From Phycisphaerales bacterium (lineage in GTDB: Bacteria; Planctomycetota; Phycisphaerae; Phycisphaerales; UBA1924): a DNA stretch of 46,512 nt. Position 1 is the first letter of the stretch. The number at the start of each line of letters is the position of its first letter. Under the pieces are notes generated by a model. It saw only the letters and a program-made list of their open reading frames with translations. It was not told where the DNA came from and made no database searches. The DNA is taken from the NCBI GenBank assembly GCA_020831775.1, contig JAFIFZ010000039.1:1-46512 (forward strand), written 5' to 3'. Positions 23,825 to 31,711 of the stretch are shown here, piece by piece. A program made the position numbers and the translations under genes.

Positions 23825-24898
23825 ATGAAAATTGCGTGGATCAGCGCCCCCGTTCTCGTTGTCGCGTTGTCCGGCGTCGCGTGCGCCCAGCACCTGATGG
23901 CCGTGAAGTCCAATGCTCCTGAGGGTGTTGTGCTTCTGGATTCCGCCAACGGGACGGTGGTGAACCAGGACTGGATCAGCGACGCGTTCGCCGTGGGGTG
24001 GGACTTTGCAACGCCCAAAAAGGCGCTGCGCGTTGGGGATGAGATCTGGGTCACCGATCAGGTTCGCCGTGTGATCCACCGCTTTGAGCTTGACGCGAAC
24101 GACCCGGTGAACAACGGGCCGCAGTTCGTCGGCTCGATCACGGGCGACGGGATCAACGAGTTCAACAATATCCGCGGGATGGCGTACGACGGCTCGCGTG
24201 TGTACCTCTGCAACAACACCGGGTTCTACGCCAACAGCATCGTCGTGATCGATGCCGCGACGCAGGCGGTCGTGGACTCGTTCCAGGTTTCCAGCGGCCC
24301 GTTCGATGTGGAGGTGTTCGGCGACGACCTGCTCGTGGTCTCGTCCGGCCAGCCTCAGGTCGTTCGCTACAGCAAGACCGGGTCGAACTTGGGCGTCTTG
24401 GTGCAGAGCGGCCTGAGCACGCCGCAGGGGGTGTTTGTCGAGAGCACGGATCGTTTCTGGGTCGCCAACTCGCTTGGCAACGACCGGGGCCTGTACCGCT
24501 ACGACGGGAGCGGCAGCCTGCAGGAATCGATCCTGACGCTTTCTGCGATCGGCAACAATGCGGTTCGTGGCGTGTGGACCTTCGACAACGGCGACCTCGC
24601 GGCGTCGACTGCGGGCGGGCTGTTCCGCGTGGTGCCCGACGGGTTCGGCGGGCACGACTTCGTGCCGCTGCTGGACGGTTCGATCTTCAACGGGCAGTAT
24701 GTGACGGGCGTCGACCTTGTGGGCGCTCCGACTTGCCCGCCGGACCTCAACGGGGACGGCGTGGTTGACGCCGACGACTTCTTCCTGTTCCTGCAGCTCT
24801 TTGCCGACGGCGATCCGCGCGCCGACTTCAACAACGACGGCGTGATCGACGCCGACGACTTCTTCGCCTTCCTGAACGCCTTCGCCGCGGGCTGCTGA
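23825..24898 (+). CDS. secreted propeller-like protein with GC-type dockerin, paralog 1
   Basis: A 357-residue exported protein starting at ATG 23825, with GAGGAGAG upstream. The signal peptide is about residues 1-21 (ending ACAQ). Residues ~22-300 consist of repeating short strands that suggest a six- or seven-bladed beta-propeller of the NHL/SMP-30 kind (PEGVVLLDSANG, GDEIWVTDQVRRVIHRF, NNIRGMAYDGSRVYL, VVIDAATQAVVDSF). Residues ~303-357 are a dockerin with two calcium loops ([12 protein letters not shown] and [12 protein letters not shown]), closed by Cys residues at both ends and finishing in Gly-Cys. The dockerin presumably anchors the protein at the cell surface or to a scaffold; the ligand of the propeller is unknown. 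It leads a tandem array of four paralogs and has a possible -10 box, TATGCT, at 23732. Confidence 0.82.
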   Translation: MKIAWISAPVLVVALSGVACAQHLMAVKSNAPEGVVLLDSANGTVVNQDWISDAFAVGWDFATPKKALRVGDEIWVTDQVRRVIHRFELDANDPVNNGPQFVGSITGDGINEFNNIRGMAYDGSRVYLCNNTGFYANSIVVIDAATQAVVDSFQVSSGPFDVEVFGDDLLVVSSGQPQVVRYSKTGSNLGVLVQSGLSTPQGVFVESTDRFWVANSLGNDRGLYRYDGSGSLQESILTLSAIGNNAVRGVWTFDNGDLAASTAGGLFRVVPDGFGGHDFVPLLDGSIFNGQYVTGVDLVGAPTCPPDLNGDGVVDADDFFLFLQLFADGDPRADFNNDGVIDADDFFAFLNAFAAGC

Positions 24899-25048
24899 GT
24901 TTTTCAATGCGGCGCTGGCCCGGCGGGGCCCGCGTCTGCCTTTGCCGGCGGCTCGATGCGGCGGGTTCCCGCCCGGTGCCGGCTTCGGAGGCGGGCCTTC
25001 AGCGTGGGGGCTCGTGAGAGTTTGAGTCGAACAGAGAAGGGAGCAGCG
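24734..25048 (+). repeat. duplicated dockerin-plus-spacer segment, copy 1
   Basis: The 165 bp encoding the dockerin of paralog 1 plus the following 150-bp spacer recur at 25985-26298. The dockerin parts differ at only three positions by eye, while the propeller parts of paralogs 1 and 2 are far more divergent. This indicates unequal crossing-over or gene conversion with a boundary at the dockerin. Confidence 0.8.
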
Positions 25049-26149
25049 ATGCTTCGGAACAAGTTATTCGGCATGGTGGCGGCAAGCGGGCTGGTGGTCG
25101 CGTGCGGCGCCGCGAACGCGCAGGAGTACTACATGGTGGTCAGCTCGACCTCGCCCGAGGGCGTGGTGCTGATCGACCGCTCGAACAACCAGCTCGTGGA
25201 CGCGGACTGGATCCGCGACCAGGGCTCGCCGGACTGGTCGTTCACGACCCCCAAGGAGGCGATCCGTGTGGGCGACGAGATCTGGGTGTCCGACCAGCTC
25301 GTGCGGGCGATCCACCGCTTCTCGCTCGACTCGAACGACCCGGTGCTCAACCGGCCGCAGTTTGTCGGCTCGATCACCGGCGACGGGATCAACATGTTCA
25401 ACAACATCCGCGGGATGGCCTACGACGGGACGAATGTGTATCTGACCATGGCCGGGACAGCCGCGGACCTGTGGCTCAACTCGGTGATCATCATCGACCC
25501 TTCGACGCAGCAGATCACCGACTCTCTGCCGGTGGGCTTCAGCCCGTTCGATGTCGAGCTGTACGACAACGACCTGCTGATCGCGGACATCTCGGGCAAC
25601 CGAATCACCCGGCACAGCAAGACGGGCGCGTACCTCGGTGACTTTGTGGCGCCCGGGTTTGTGAGCTTCCCGCAGCAGGTGGTGGCGCTCGATAACGGCG
25701 ACATCCTGGTGGCGAGTTTTTCGAGTAACGCGGCCCACCGGTTCAGCCCGCAGGGCGCCGAACTCGAGCGGGCGACGCGCGTTCAGCTTGGGATCCCATC
25801 GGGCAACATCCGCGGCATCTACCCCGAGCCGGGCCAGGACTCGTACCTCGTGTCGGCTTCGCCGGGCGTGTATCGCGCCGTGCCGGACGGGTTCGGCGGC
25901 ATGACCGGCTCGGTCGTTTACGAGCCCGGATCGGGCCACAACGGGCAGTACATCAGCCTGCTGGACCTCGGCGGCGCCCCGGCCTGCCCGCCGGACCTCA
26001 ACGGGGACGGCGTGGTTGACGCCGACGACTTCTTCCTGTTCCTGCAGCTCTTTGCCGACGGCGATCCGCGCGCCGACTTCAACAACGACGGCGTGATCGA
26101 CGCCGACGACTTCTTCGCCTTCCTCGCCGCCTTCGCCGCGGGCTGCTGA
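25049..26149 (+). CDS. secreted propeller-like protein with GC-type dockerin, paralog 2
   Basis: A 366-residue exported protein from ATG 25049 (MLRNKLFGMV), with AAGGGAG upstream; the frame extends further 5' but without a ribosome-binding site. The signal peptide ends near ANAQ at residue ~24. The propeller-like body has the same strand repeats as paralog 1 (PEGVVLIDRSNNQLV, GDEIWVSDQLVRAIHRF, NNIRGMAYDGTNVYL, a GQDSYLVSASPGVYRAVPDG turn). The C-terminal 55 residues are the two-loop dockerin ending in Gly-Cys, with a Cys just before the first calcium loop. It is close to paralog 3 along its full length, including the promoter-proximal spacer, so the pair arose by recent tandem duplication of a ~1,250-bp unit. 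Confidence 0.82.
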   Translation: MLRNKLFGMVAASGLVVACGAANAQEYYMVVSSTSPEGVVLIDRSNNQLVDADWIRDQGSPDWSFTTPKEAIRVGDEIWVSDQLVRAIHRFSLDSNDPVLNRPQFVGSITGDGINMFNNIRGMAYDGTNVYLTMAGTAADLWLNSVIIIDPSTQQITDSLPVGFSPFDVELYDNDLLIADISGNRITRHSKTGAYLGDFVAPGFVSFPQQVVALDNGDILVASFSSNAAHRFSPQGAELERATRVQLGIPSGNIRGIYPEPGQDSYLVSASPGVYRAVPDGFGGMTGSVVYEPGSGHNGQYISLLDLGGAPACPPDLNGDGVVDADDFFLFLQLFADGDPRADFNNDGVIDADDFFAFLAAFAAGC

Positions 26150-26298
26150 GTTTTTCCATGCGGCGCGGGTCCGGCGGGGCCCGCGTCTGCTTTTGCCGAC
26201 GGCTCGGTGCGGCGGGTTCCCGCCCTGCGTCGGCATCGGAGGCGGGCCTTCAGCGTGGGGCTCGTGAGAGTTTGAGTCCAACAGAGAAGGGAGCAGCG
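25985..26298 (+). repeat. duplicated dockerin-plus-spacer segment, copy 2
   Basis: Matches 24734-25048. The 149-bp spacer keeps the TGAGTTTTTC start, the GGCGGGTTCCCGCC segment and the GAGAGTTTGAGTC-AACAGAGAAGGGAGCAGCG ribosome-binding leader with scattered substitutions. A third dockerin copy follows at 27235-27399, but the spacer after it is unrelated. Confidence 0.8.
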
Positions 26299-27399
26299 AT
26301 GCTTCGGAACAAGTTATTCGGCATGGTGGCGGCGAGCGGGCTTGCGGTCGCCTGCGGCACAGCCGGCGCGCAGCAGTACTACATGGCGGTCACCTCGACC
26401 TCGCCCGAGGGCGTGGTGCTGATCGACCGCTCGAACAACCAGCTCGTGGACGCGGACTGGATCCGCGACCAGGGCTCGCCGGACTGGAATTTCACGATCC
26501 CCAAGGAGGCGATCCGCGTGGGCGACGAGATCTGGGTGTCCGACCAGACCGCCCGCGCGATCCATCGCTTTGCGCTTGACTCGAACGACCCGGTGCTCAA
26601 CCGCCCGCAGTTTGTCGGATCGATCAGGGGCGACGGGATCAACGAATTCAACAACATCCGCGGGATGGGCTACGACGGGACCAATGTTTACCTGACGATG
26701 GCGGGGACGACAGCGAATCTGTGGCAGAACTCGGTGATCGTGATCGACCCTTCGACACAGCAGATCACCGACTTCCTCCCGGTGGGCTTCAGCCCGTTCG
26801 ATGCTGAGCCTTACAGCGGCGACCTGCTGGTCTCCAGCAGCTCGTCGCATGTGGTCGCTCGCTACAGCACGACCGGGACCTACCTGGGCGACTTCGTGCC
26901 CAGCGGAGTGATGAACTTCCCCCAGCAGGTCGTTGCACTCGACAATGGCGATGTGCTGGTTGCAGCCTTCTCGAGCAACACCGTTCACCGGTTCAGCCCG
27001 CAGGGAGTTGAACTCGAGCGTGCGACGCGTGTCGAGCTTGGGATCCCATCGGGCAGCATCCGCGGCATCTACCCCGAGCCTGGCCAAGACTCGTACCTCG
27101 TGTCGGCTACGCCCGGCGTGTATCGCGCCGTGCCGGACGGGGTCGGCGGTATGACCGGCTCGGTCGTTTACGAGCCGGGATCGGGCCACAACGGGCAGTA
27201 CATCGGCCTGCTGGACCTCGGCGGCGCTCCGACCTGCCCGCCGGACCTCAACGGCGATGGCGTTGTTGACGCCGACGACTTCTTCCTGTTCCTGCAGCTC
27301 TTTGCCGACGGCGACCCCCGCGCCGACTTCAACAACGACGGCGTGATCGACGCCGATGACTTCTTCGCCTTCCTCGCCGCGTTCGCCGCGGGCTGCTGA
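26299..27399 (+). CDS. secreted propeller-like protein with GC-type dockerin, paralog 3
   Basis: A 366-residue near-duplicate of paralog 2, starting at ATG 26299 with the same AAGGGAG leader. Signal peptide, propeller-like repeats and dockerin are in the same places. Differences are concentrated in the middle (about residues 165-250, for instance AEPYSGDLLVSSSSSHVVARYS against VELYDNDLLIADISGNRITRHS), which suggests diversification of the exposed or ligand-binding face while the frame and the dockerin are conserved. The mature protein ends FAAGC. No transmembrane segment other than the signal is visible. It probably shares a transcript with its neighbours or has its own promoter within the duplicated spacer. 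Confidence 0.82.
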   Translation: MLRNKLFGMVAASGLAVACGTAGAQQYYMAVTSTSPEGVVLIDRSNNQLVDADWIRDQGSPDWNFTIPKEAIRVGDEIWVSDQTARAIHRFALDSNDPVLNRPQFVGSIRGDGINEFNNIRGMGYDGTNVYLTMAGTTANLWQNSVIVIDPSTQQITDFLPVGFSPFDAEPYSGDLLVSSSSSHVVARYSTTGTYLGDFVPSGVMNFPQQVVALDNGDVLVAAFSSNTVHRFSPQGVELERATRVELGIPSGSIRGIYPEPGQDSYLVSATPGVYRAVPDGVGGMTGSVVYEPGSGHNGQYIGLLDLGGAPTCPPDLNGDGVVDADDFFLFLQLFADGDPRADFNNDGVIDADDFFAFLAAFAAGC

Positions 27400-27495
27400 A
27401 CAGGCTCTGTTCGACACTCCGCCGCGGTCGGCCCGGAAGGGCCGGCCCGGCCTTTCCCGTCAGAAGACTCTTTCCCTCTATAGCGAGGAGGCGGC

Positions 27496-28587
27496 ATGCG
27501 ACGGATCTCAACAGGCGCGCTGGCGTTGGCGCTGGCGACCGGCGCCGCGGCGCAGCAGCAGAACTTTTTCATGGTGACCAACTCGACGAGCCCCGAGGCG
27601 GTGCTGCTGATGAACGCCGACAACGGGGATCTGCTCGATGCGTCGTGGATCAACGACCAGGGCGCGTCCGGCTGGGCGCTGGTGTTTCCCAAGAGCGCGA
27701 TCCAGGTCGGAGACGAGGTCTGGGTGTCTGACCAGAACCAGGACTCGGTGCACCGCTTCGCGGTCGATCAGAGCGACCCGATTCTGTCGCGTCCGGTGTA
27801 TGTCGGATCGATCACCGGCGACGGGGTGAACGAGTTCGACAACATCCGGGGGCTGAGCTACGACGGGGAGCGGGTGTACCTGACGATGTGGGGCCCGTCC
27901 ACGAACTTTTTCTATAACTCTGTGATCGTGATCGACGCCGCCAGCGCGACGGTCGTTGACTCGTGGCCGACCACGGGCAGCCCGTTCGATGTGCAGCAGT
28001 TCGACGGCGACCTGCTGGTGAGCGGTTCGAGCCCGAACACGGTCGTCCGCTTCAGCAAGACGGGGCAGAACCTCGGGACGGTGGTGCCCACGGGCGTGCT
28101 GAGCACGGCGCAGCAGATCCTGAACATTGACGACAACGAGTTCCTGGTGATGAGCTCGCTCGGGCTGGCGCAGAACCGCGGCATCTACCGCTACAACGCG
28201 GCGGGCGAGCAGATCGAGTTCATCCCCACCTCGGCCCAGATGGACAACGCCACGGCGCGCGGGGTCGCGCAGATTCCCGGCGGCGGGTACCTCGTGTCGA
28301 GCAACAACGGGGTCTACGCCGCCACCAGCACGGGGTCGGGGTCGTACCTGTTTACGCAGCTCGTCTCGGGCGTTGGGTTCGACGGGCACTTCATCGGGCG
28401 GCTGACGATCGGCGCCCCCGACTGCCCGCCGGACCTCAATGGGGACGGCGTGGTCGACGCCGACGACTTCTTCCTGTTCCTGCAGCTCTTTGCCGCCGGG
28501 GACATGCGGGCGGACTTCAACAACGACGGCGTGATCGATGCCGATGATTTCTTCGCGTTTCTGAGCGCGTTCGCCCAGGGCTGCTGA
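27496..28587 (+). CDS. secreted propeller-like protein with GC-type dockerin, paralog 4
   Basis: A 363-residue protein from ATG 27496, with GAGGAGGCGGC directly upstream. The signal peptide is about 1-19 (TGAAAQ). The body follows the paralog plan ([48 protein letters not shown]) but is the most diverged of the four together with paralog 1. The dockerin DNA at 28423-28587 also carries more substitutions ([14 protein letters not shown]; end FAQGC). It is therefore an older copy. The 96-bp leader before it contains a GGCCC-GGAA-GGGCC hairpin that may partly stop transcription from paralog 3. Function is inferred only from architecture. Confidence 0.8.
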   Translation: MRRISTGALALALATGAAAQQQNFFMVTNSTSPEAVLLMNADNGDLLDASWINDQGASGWALVFPKSAIQVGDEVWVSDQNQDSVHRFAVDQSDPILSRPVYVGSITGDGVNEFDNIRGLSYDGERVYLTMWGPSTNFFYNSVIVIDAASATVVDSWPTTGSPFDVQQFDGDLLVSGSSPNTVVRFSKTGQNLGTVVPTGVLSTAQQILNIDDNEFLVMSSLGLAQNRGIYRYNAAGEQIEFIPTSAQMDNATARGVAQIPGGGYLVSSNNGVYAATSTGSGSYLFTQLVSGVGFDGHFIGRLTIGAPDCPPDLNGDGVVDADDFFLFLQLFAAGDMRADFNNDGVIDADDFFAFLSAFAQGC

Positions 28588-28639
28588 GCGGGGGTGGCCC
28601 TCCGCTGGCTGGCTTCTTGGCCGCCCGCGCGAAATGGTG

Positions 28640-28668
28640 TCGACAGGGGCGCGCGGATCGGTTATCTT
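28640..28668 (+). promoter_or_regulatory. sigma-70-type promoter for the pseudopilin gene
   Basis: TCGACA at 28640-28645 and TATCTT at 28663-28668 are separated by 17 bp, the ideal distance. The -10 is preceded by GGT. The proposed start codon lies 54 bp downstream. Confidence 0.45.
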
Positions 28669-28721
28669 GGCGCGTCCGGGCCGGTCGGTCCGGGCGGATG
28701 CCGGGTCTTGCGGGGAACAGA

Positions 28722-29615
28722 ATGGCGACGGGTGCTGGCGTGAGCGGACTGGCGCGGCGCGATCGCGCTCGGGGATCGCGGCGTGCGTTCACGCTGATCG
28801 AGATCCTGGTGGTGATCGCGGTCATCGCGCTCTTGATGGGGCTCTTGCTGCCGGCCTTGGGGCGGGCTCGGGAGGCGGCGTTTACGACGCTGTGCGCCTC
28901 GAACATGCGCCAGCTCGGGACGGCGGCGACGCAGTACGCCAACGACAACGACCAGTTGATCTGGCCCCAGTTCGACTGGGTGCCGCTGCCCTACACGCTG
29001 ACGAGCACCGGCCCGCGCGTCGGCGAGGGACACCTGTTCAACTATGTCTCGGGCGTCGACCAGATCAGCGCCTGCCCGAAGAACAAGCGACGCTCGGCGA
29101 CGGGCGCCGAGATCCAGAACACCTTCGGCGGGCGGACCGGGCTGAACTTCGACTACACGATGGTCGGGCGCGTGCAGGGGCTGCGGCTGGGCACGCCGGT
29201 CCGCGCGTCGTACCTCGCCAACCCGGGGCAGTTCGGGACGGGCGCCAAGCCCCCGCTGTCTATCGCGCCGGGCCAGACGCTCTCGATGCTGCGCCCGTTC
29301 AGCGGGATCCCGCTGTTTGTCGAGGAGAGCCTGTTCTTTTTCAATGACGGGATCACCGACGGGCTGTGGGGCAATCAGGACCAGATCTCGCAGCGCCACG
29401 CGGGGGGCGGGACGATCGCGTTTGCCGAGGGTCACGCCGAGCTGTTCAAGCCGCCGCGCGGGGGCAACGAACGCGTGCAGCAGCGCGAGGACCTCGACGC
29501 CAACGACCTGTATGTGCAGCACCAACGCCGCTGGGTCAGGCTCGAGCCCAACAACGCCAACAACCAGAGCAACTGGAACGAGCGCCCGTTCGGGTGGATC
29601 AACAACCCGCGGTGA
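28722..29615 (+). CDS. type II secretion/type IV pilus-like pseudopilin
   Basis: A 297-residue protein with ATG 28722 as the likely start (a farther ATG lies at 28698). A basic leader ends RGSRRA and is followed by [18 protein letters not shown], the prepilin N-methylation motif with the essential Glu at +5. The residue before the cleavage point is Ala rather than the usual Gly, which prepilin peptidases tolerate. The helix spans residues 23-43. The rest is a globular domain of the kind common in planctomycetes (DUF1559-like; [20 protein letters not shown] after the helix, and [17 protein letters not shown] near the end in place of the H-x9-DG motif). Such proteins are numerous in planctomycetes and their role is poorly known. 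Confidence 0.85.
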   Translation: MATGAGVSGLARRDRARGSRRAFTLIEILVVIAVIALLMGLLLPALGRAREAAFTTLCASNMRQLGTAATQYANDNDQLIWPQFDWVPLPYTLTSTGPRVGEGHLFNYVSGVDQISACPKNKRRSATGAEIQNTFGGRTGLNFDYTMVGRVQGLRLGTPVRASYLANPGQFGTGAKPPLSIAPGQTLSMLRPFSGIPLFVEESLFFFNDGITDGLWGNQDQISQRHAGGGTIAFAEGHAELFKPPRGGNERVQQREDLDANDLYVQHQRRWVRLEPNNANNQSNWNERPFGWINNPR

Positions 29616-29634
29616 CGGGCCCGAGCTCCGACAC

Positions 29635-30486
29635 TTACCAGGGCAGGGCGCAGTGCAGCGGGGCGCCGCGGCCGAGCGCCGGGCCTCTTTTGAGCGTGTA
29701 GATCGGCGCCTGGGGCGGGCAGTTGAGGCGGAGGTGCTGGAGGAAGCCCTCGCCCAGCCCGCGGCTGATGGCGCACAGCGTCCCGTGGTGGCGGAGCAGG
29801 CCCGAGGCGAGCGATGAGGGCAGGTCGCTGGAGGTGTGCGGGGCGAGCTTTGGGGAGAGGCGGAGCTGGCCGCCGTGCGTGTGGCCGGCGAAATGCAGGG
29901 GGATGGCGTAGGTCTCGGCGGGGAAGATCTCGGTGGGCATGTGGGTGAGCAGGATGCGGAGGGTGTCGTCCTCGGGCGGCATCTCCCGCTCGGCGATGAC
30001 GGCCCGCGAGACATCTTCGGGGTAGCTCGCCCCGAGGACCCGGAGTGGGACGCCCGGGAGCCCGACGGCTCCGGCGGGGTGCAGCCAGCGGATTTCGGGC
30101 ATCGCCTTTGGCAGCAGGGTTTTCAGGCGGGCGGGGTCGTGGTTGCCGAAGACGCCGACGGCGCCGAGGCGGGATCGCCAGGCCGACGCGATGGCCTTGA
30201 GGGTGCGGACAGCCGCGGGCTCCTGGCCGGGCTGGTCGGCGTAGTCGCCGGTGAGGACGACGAGGTCGACGGGGAAGCGGGGCAGGGCGTCGATCAGGCG
30301 GCCGACGGTCGAATCCGGGCCCCAGGGGCGTCGGGTGTGGAGGTCGGCGATGTGGAGGATGCGGAAGCCTTCGAGCGTCTGGGGAACCGCGGGGTGGGCG
30401 AGTTCGTAGCATTCCAGAGGCGCCGGTGCGAGAACTCGGGCCTCGTGGCCCAGGCTTCGGACGGGCTTTGTGAGGATCCGGGGCAT
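29635..30486 (-). CDS. calcineurin-like metallophosphoesterase (YkuE-like)
   Basis: A 283-residue hydrolase starting at ATG 30484-30486. All five metal-binding motifs are present: DLH at 48-50, GD at 80-81 (LTGDYAD), GNHD at 114-117, THMP with its His near 193, and GHTHGGQ near 212-218. The layout and the GHTHGGQ end match the YkuE/UDP-2,3-diacylglucosamine-hydrolase-like branch of small membrane-associated phosphoesterases. There is no signal peptide, but the N-terminal 40 residues may associate with the membrane. The gene overlaps no other and converges with the pseudopilin gene. A run of 11 G (C on this strand) lies ~28 bp upstream of its start. Substrate cannot be decided. Confidence 0.87.
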   Translation of the reverse strand: MPRILTKPVRSLGHEARVLAPAPLECYELAHPAVPQTLEGFRILHIADLHTRRPWGPDSTVGRLIDALPRFPVDLVVLTGDYADQPGQEPAAVRTLKAIASAWRSRLGAVGVFGNHDPARLKTLLPKAMPEIRWLHPAGAVGLPGVPLRVLGASYPEDVSRAVIAEREMPPEDDTLRILLTHMPTEIFPAETYAIPLHFAGHTHGGQLRLSPKLAPHTSSDLPSSLASGLLRHHGTLCAISRGLGEGFLQHLRLNCPPQAPIYTLKRGPALGRGAPLHCALPW

Positions 30487-30513
30487 CGCGGGTCTTGGTT
30501 GGTCTTGGTTGTT

Positions 30514-30524
30514 GGGGGGGGGGG
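30514..30524. repeat. homopolymer run of 11 G
   Basis: The plus strand reads TTG(11)CCGCC followed by GGGGGG-T-GGGG. On the minus strand this is a C tract just upstream of the metallophosphoesterase start. Such tracts are prone to slippage and could change promoter or leader spacing; the G clusters might also form a quadruplex. Confidence 0.8.
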
Positions 30525-30732
30525 CCGCCGGGGGGTGGGGCTTTTGGCGATGGCGGCCGGTTTCGGTCGCGGGCGACTCTCGCTACACTAGCGGCCCCAG
30601 TCGGCCCGGACGGGCCGCGACCCTGTCGAGGGCACGGGCTGTGCCCCGTTGCAGAACACAAGGATTCCGTGCCGGTCGGGCCGAGCGCCTGCGGCACGGG
30701 CTGATCGACGGATCTTTCCGGAAGGCGGAGCG

Positions 30733-31596
30733 ATGGCGAAGCTGTTCTACTCGCTTGAAGAAGCGGCGAAGTTGCTGGAGACCTCTCCCGAGGAAATCCA
30801 GAAGATGGTCGATACCGGCCAGCTTCAGGAGTTCCGCGACGACAACAACCAGCTCGTCGTCAAGAAGGAGCAGGTGGACCTCCTCGCCGGTGACGAGGGC
30901 GGCCTGATCCCCATGCAGGACGATCCCGAGCCGCTGTCGCTGGGCGGGAGCGGATCCGCCTCGGGCATCGACCTGGCCGACTCTTCCGGGCTCGACAGCC
31001 CGAAGGAGAGCACGGGCATCAGCATCTTCGATGTCGACGAGACCGAGGAGGCCGACCCGTCGGCGGCGACGGTGATGACCGATTCGGTCGGCGCCACGAC
31101 CCCTGATTTTTCTGTGGACCCGGCCGCGAGCGGCTCGGGCCTCTTGGACCTGACCCGCGAGGCGGACGACACCTCGCTGGGCGGGGACCTCTTGCAGGAT
31201 GTCTACGGGGAAGAGGGCGATGTGCTGGGCGGCTCGAGCATCGGGGCCGAAGAGGTCGCCGCGGGCGGGGCGCTCTTTGAGTCCAACGAGTCGGACACGG
31301 ATGTGACCTCGGCGCCGGCGGCGATGGTGCCGATGCAGGAAGTGAGCCCGGCGTGGTCGGGCTTTGCGGGCGGGGCGAGCTTGGCGATGGTGCTGGTGAT
31401 GGGCGTCGCGACGGCGTTGGTGCTGATGGCGCTGACGGGCGCGGGCGCCGGACGCAGCGCGGGCGACGCCAGCGCTGGCCTGATCGACCAGATCGCCGAG
31501 AGCGCGGGCAACCCGATGATCATCGCGGCCGCCGCGGCTGGCGTGGTGATCGTCTTCGGGCTCTTGGGCATGGTGATCGGCAAGAAGGCCGGCTGA
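30733..31596 (+). CDS. membrane-anchored helix-turn-helix protein
   Basis: A 287-residue protein from ATG 30733, with GGCGGAG upstream. Residues 1-50 form an excisionase/MerR-like helix-turn-helix (LFYSLEEAAKLLETSPEEIQKMV with a short wing), of the HTH_17 type. Residues 55-205 are acidic, Ser/Gly/Asp-rich and probably unstructured. Two hydrophobic helices follow at about 213-237 and 261-282, and the protein ends in the basic IGKKAG. The DNA-binding head would therefore face the cytoplasm, tethered by a flexible linker. That design is uncommon for a transcription factor; the fold may instead bind protein. I do not recognise a named family. It stands alone and ends in a strong shared terminator. 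Confidence 0.75.
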   Translation: MAKLFYSLEEAAKLLETSPEEIQKMVDTGQLQEFRDDNNQLVVKKEQVDLLAGDEGGLIPMQDDPEPLSLGGSGSASGIDLADSSGLDSPKESTGISIFDVDETEEADPSAATVMTDSVGATTPDFSVDPAASGSGLLDLTREADDTSLGGDLLQDVYGEEGDVLGGSSIGAEEVAAGGALFESNESDTDVTSAPAAMVPMQEVSPAWSGFAGGASLAMVLVMGVATALVLMALTGAGAGRSAGDASAGLIDQIAESAGNPMIIAAAAAGVVIVFGLLGMVIGKKAG

Positions 31597-31655
31597 GCCT
31601 GACGCCGCCGTGACGCCGGCTCGACGCTGGTCGAGCGGATCAATAGAAAGAGAAA

Positions 31656-31686
31656 GAGCCGGCCGCGGATGCGACCGGCTCTTTTT
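31656..31686. terminator. bidirectional terminator
   Basis: The AGAGCCGG-CCGC / GCGA-CCGGCTCT stem is followed by TTTTT on the plus strand and by TTTCTCTTTCT on the minus strand. It serves the helix-turn-helix gene and the convergent large dockerin gene. Confidence 0.88.
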
Positions 31687-31711
31687 ATGCGCTGATGCTA
31701 TGTGGGGGCTT

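Noticed and set aside
24734-28587. Regularly spaced repeats considered as a CRISPR array
   Set aside because: The repeats are 165 bp, coding, about 1.2 kb apart and lie within genes; no short repeat-spacer unit or cas gene is seen anywhere in the window.
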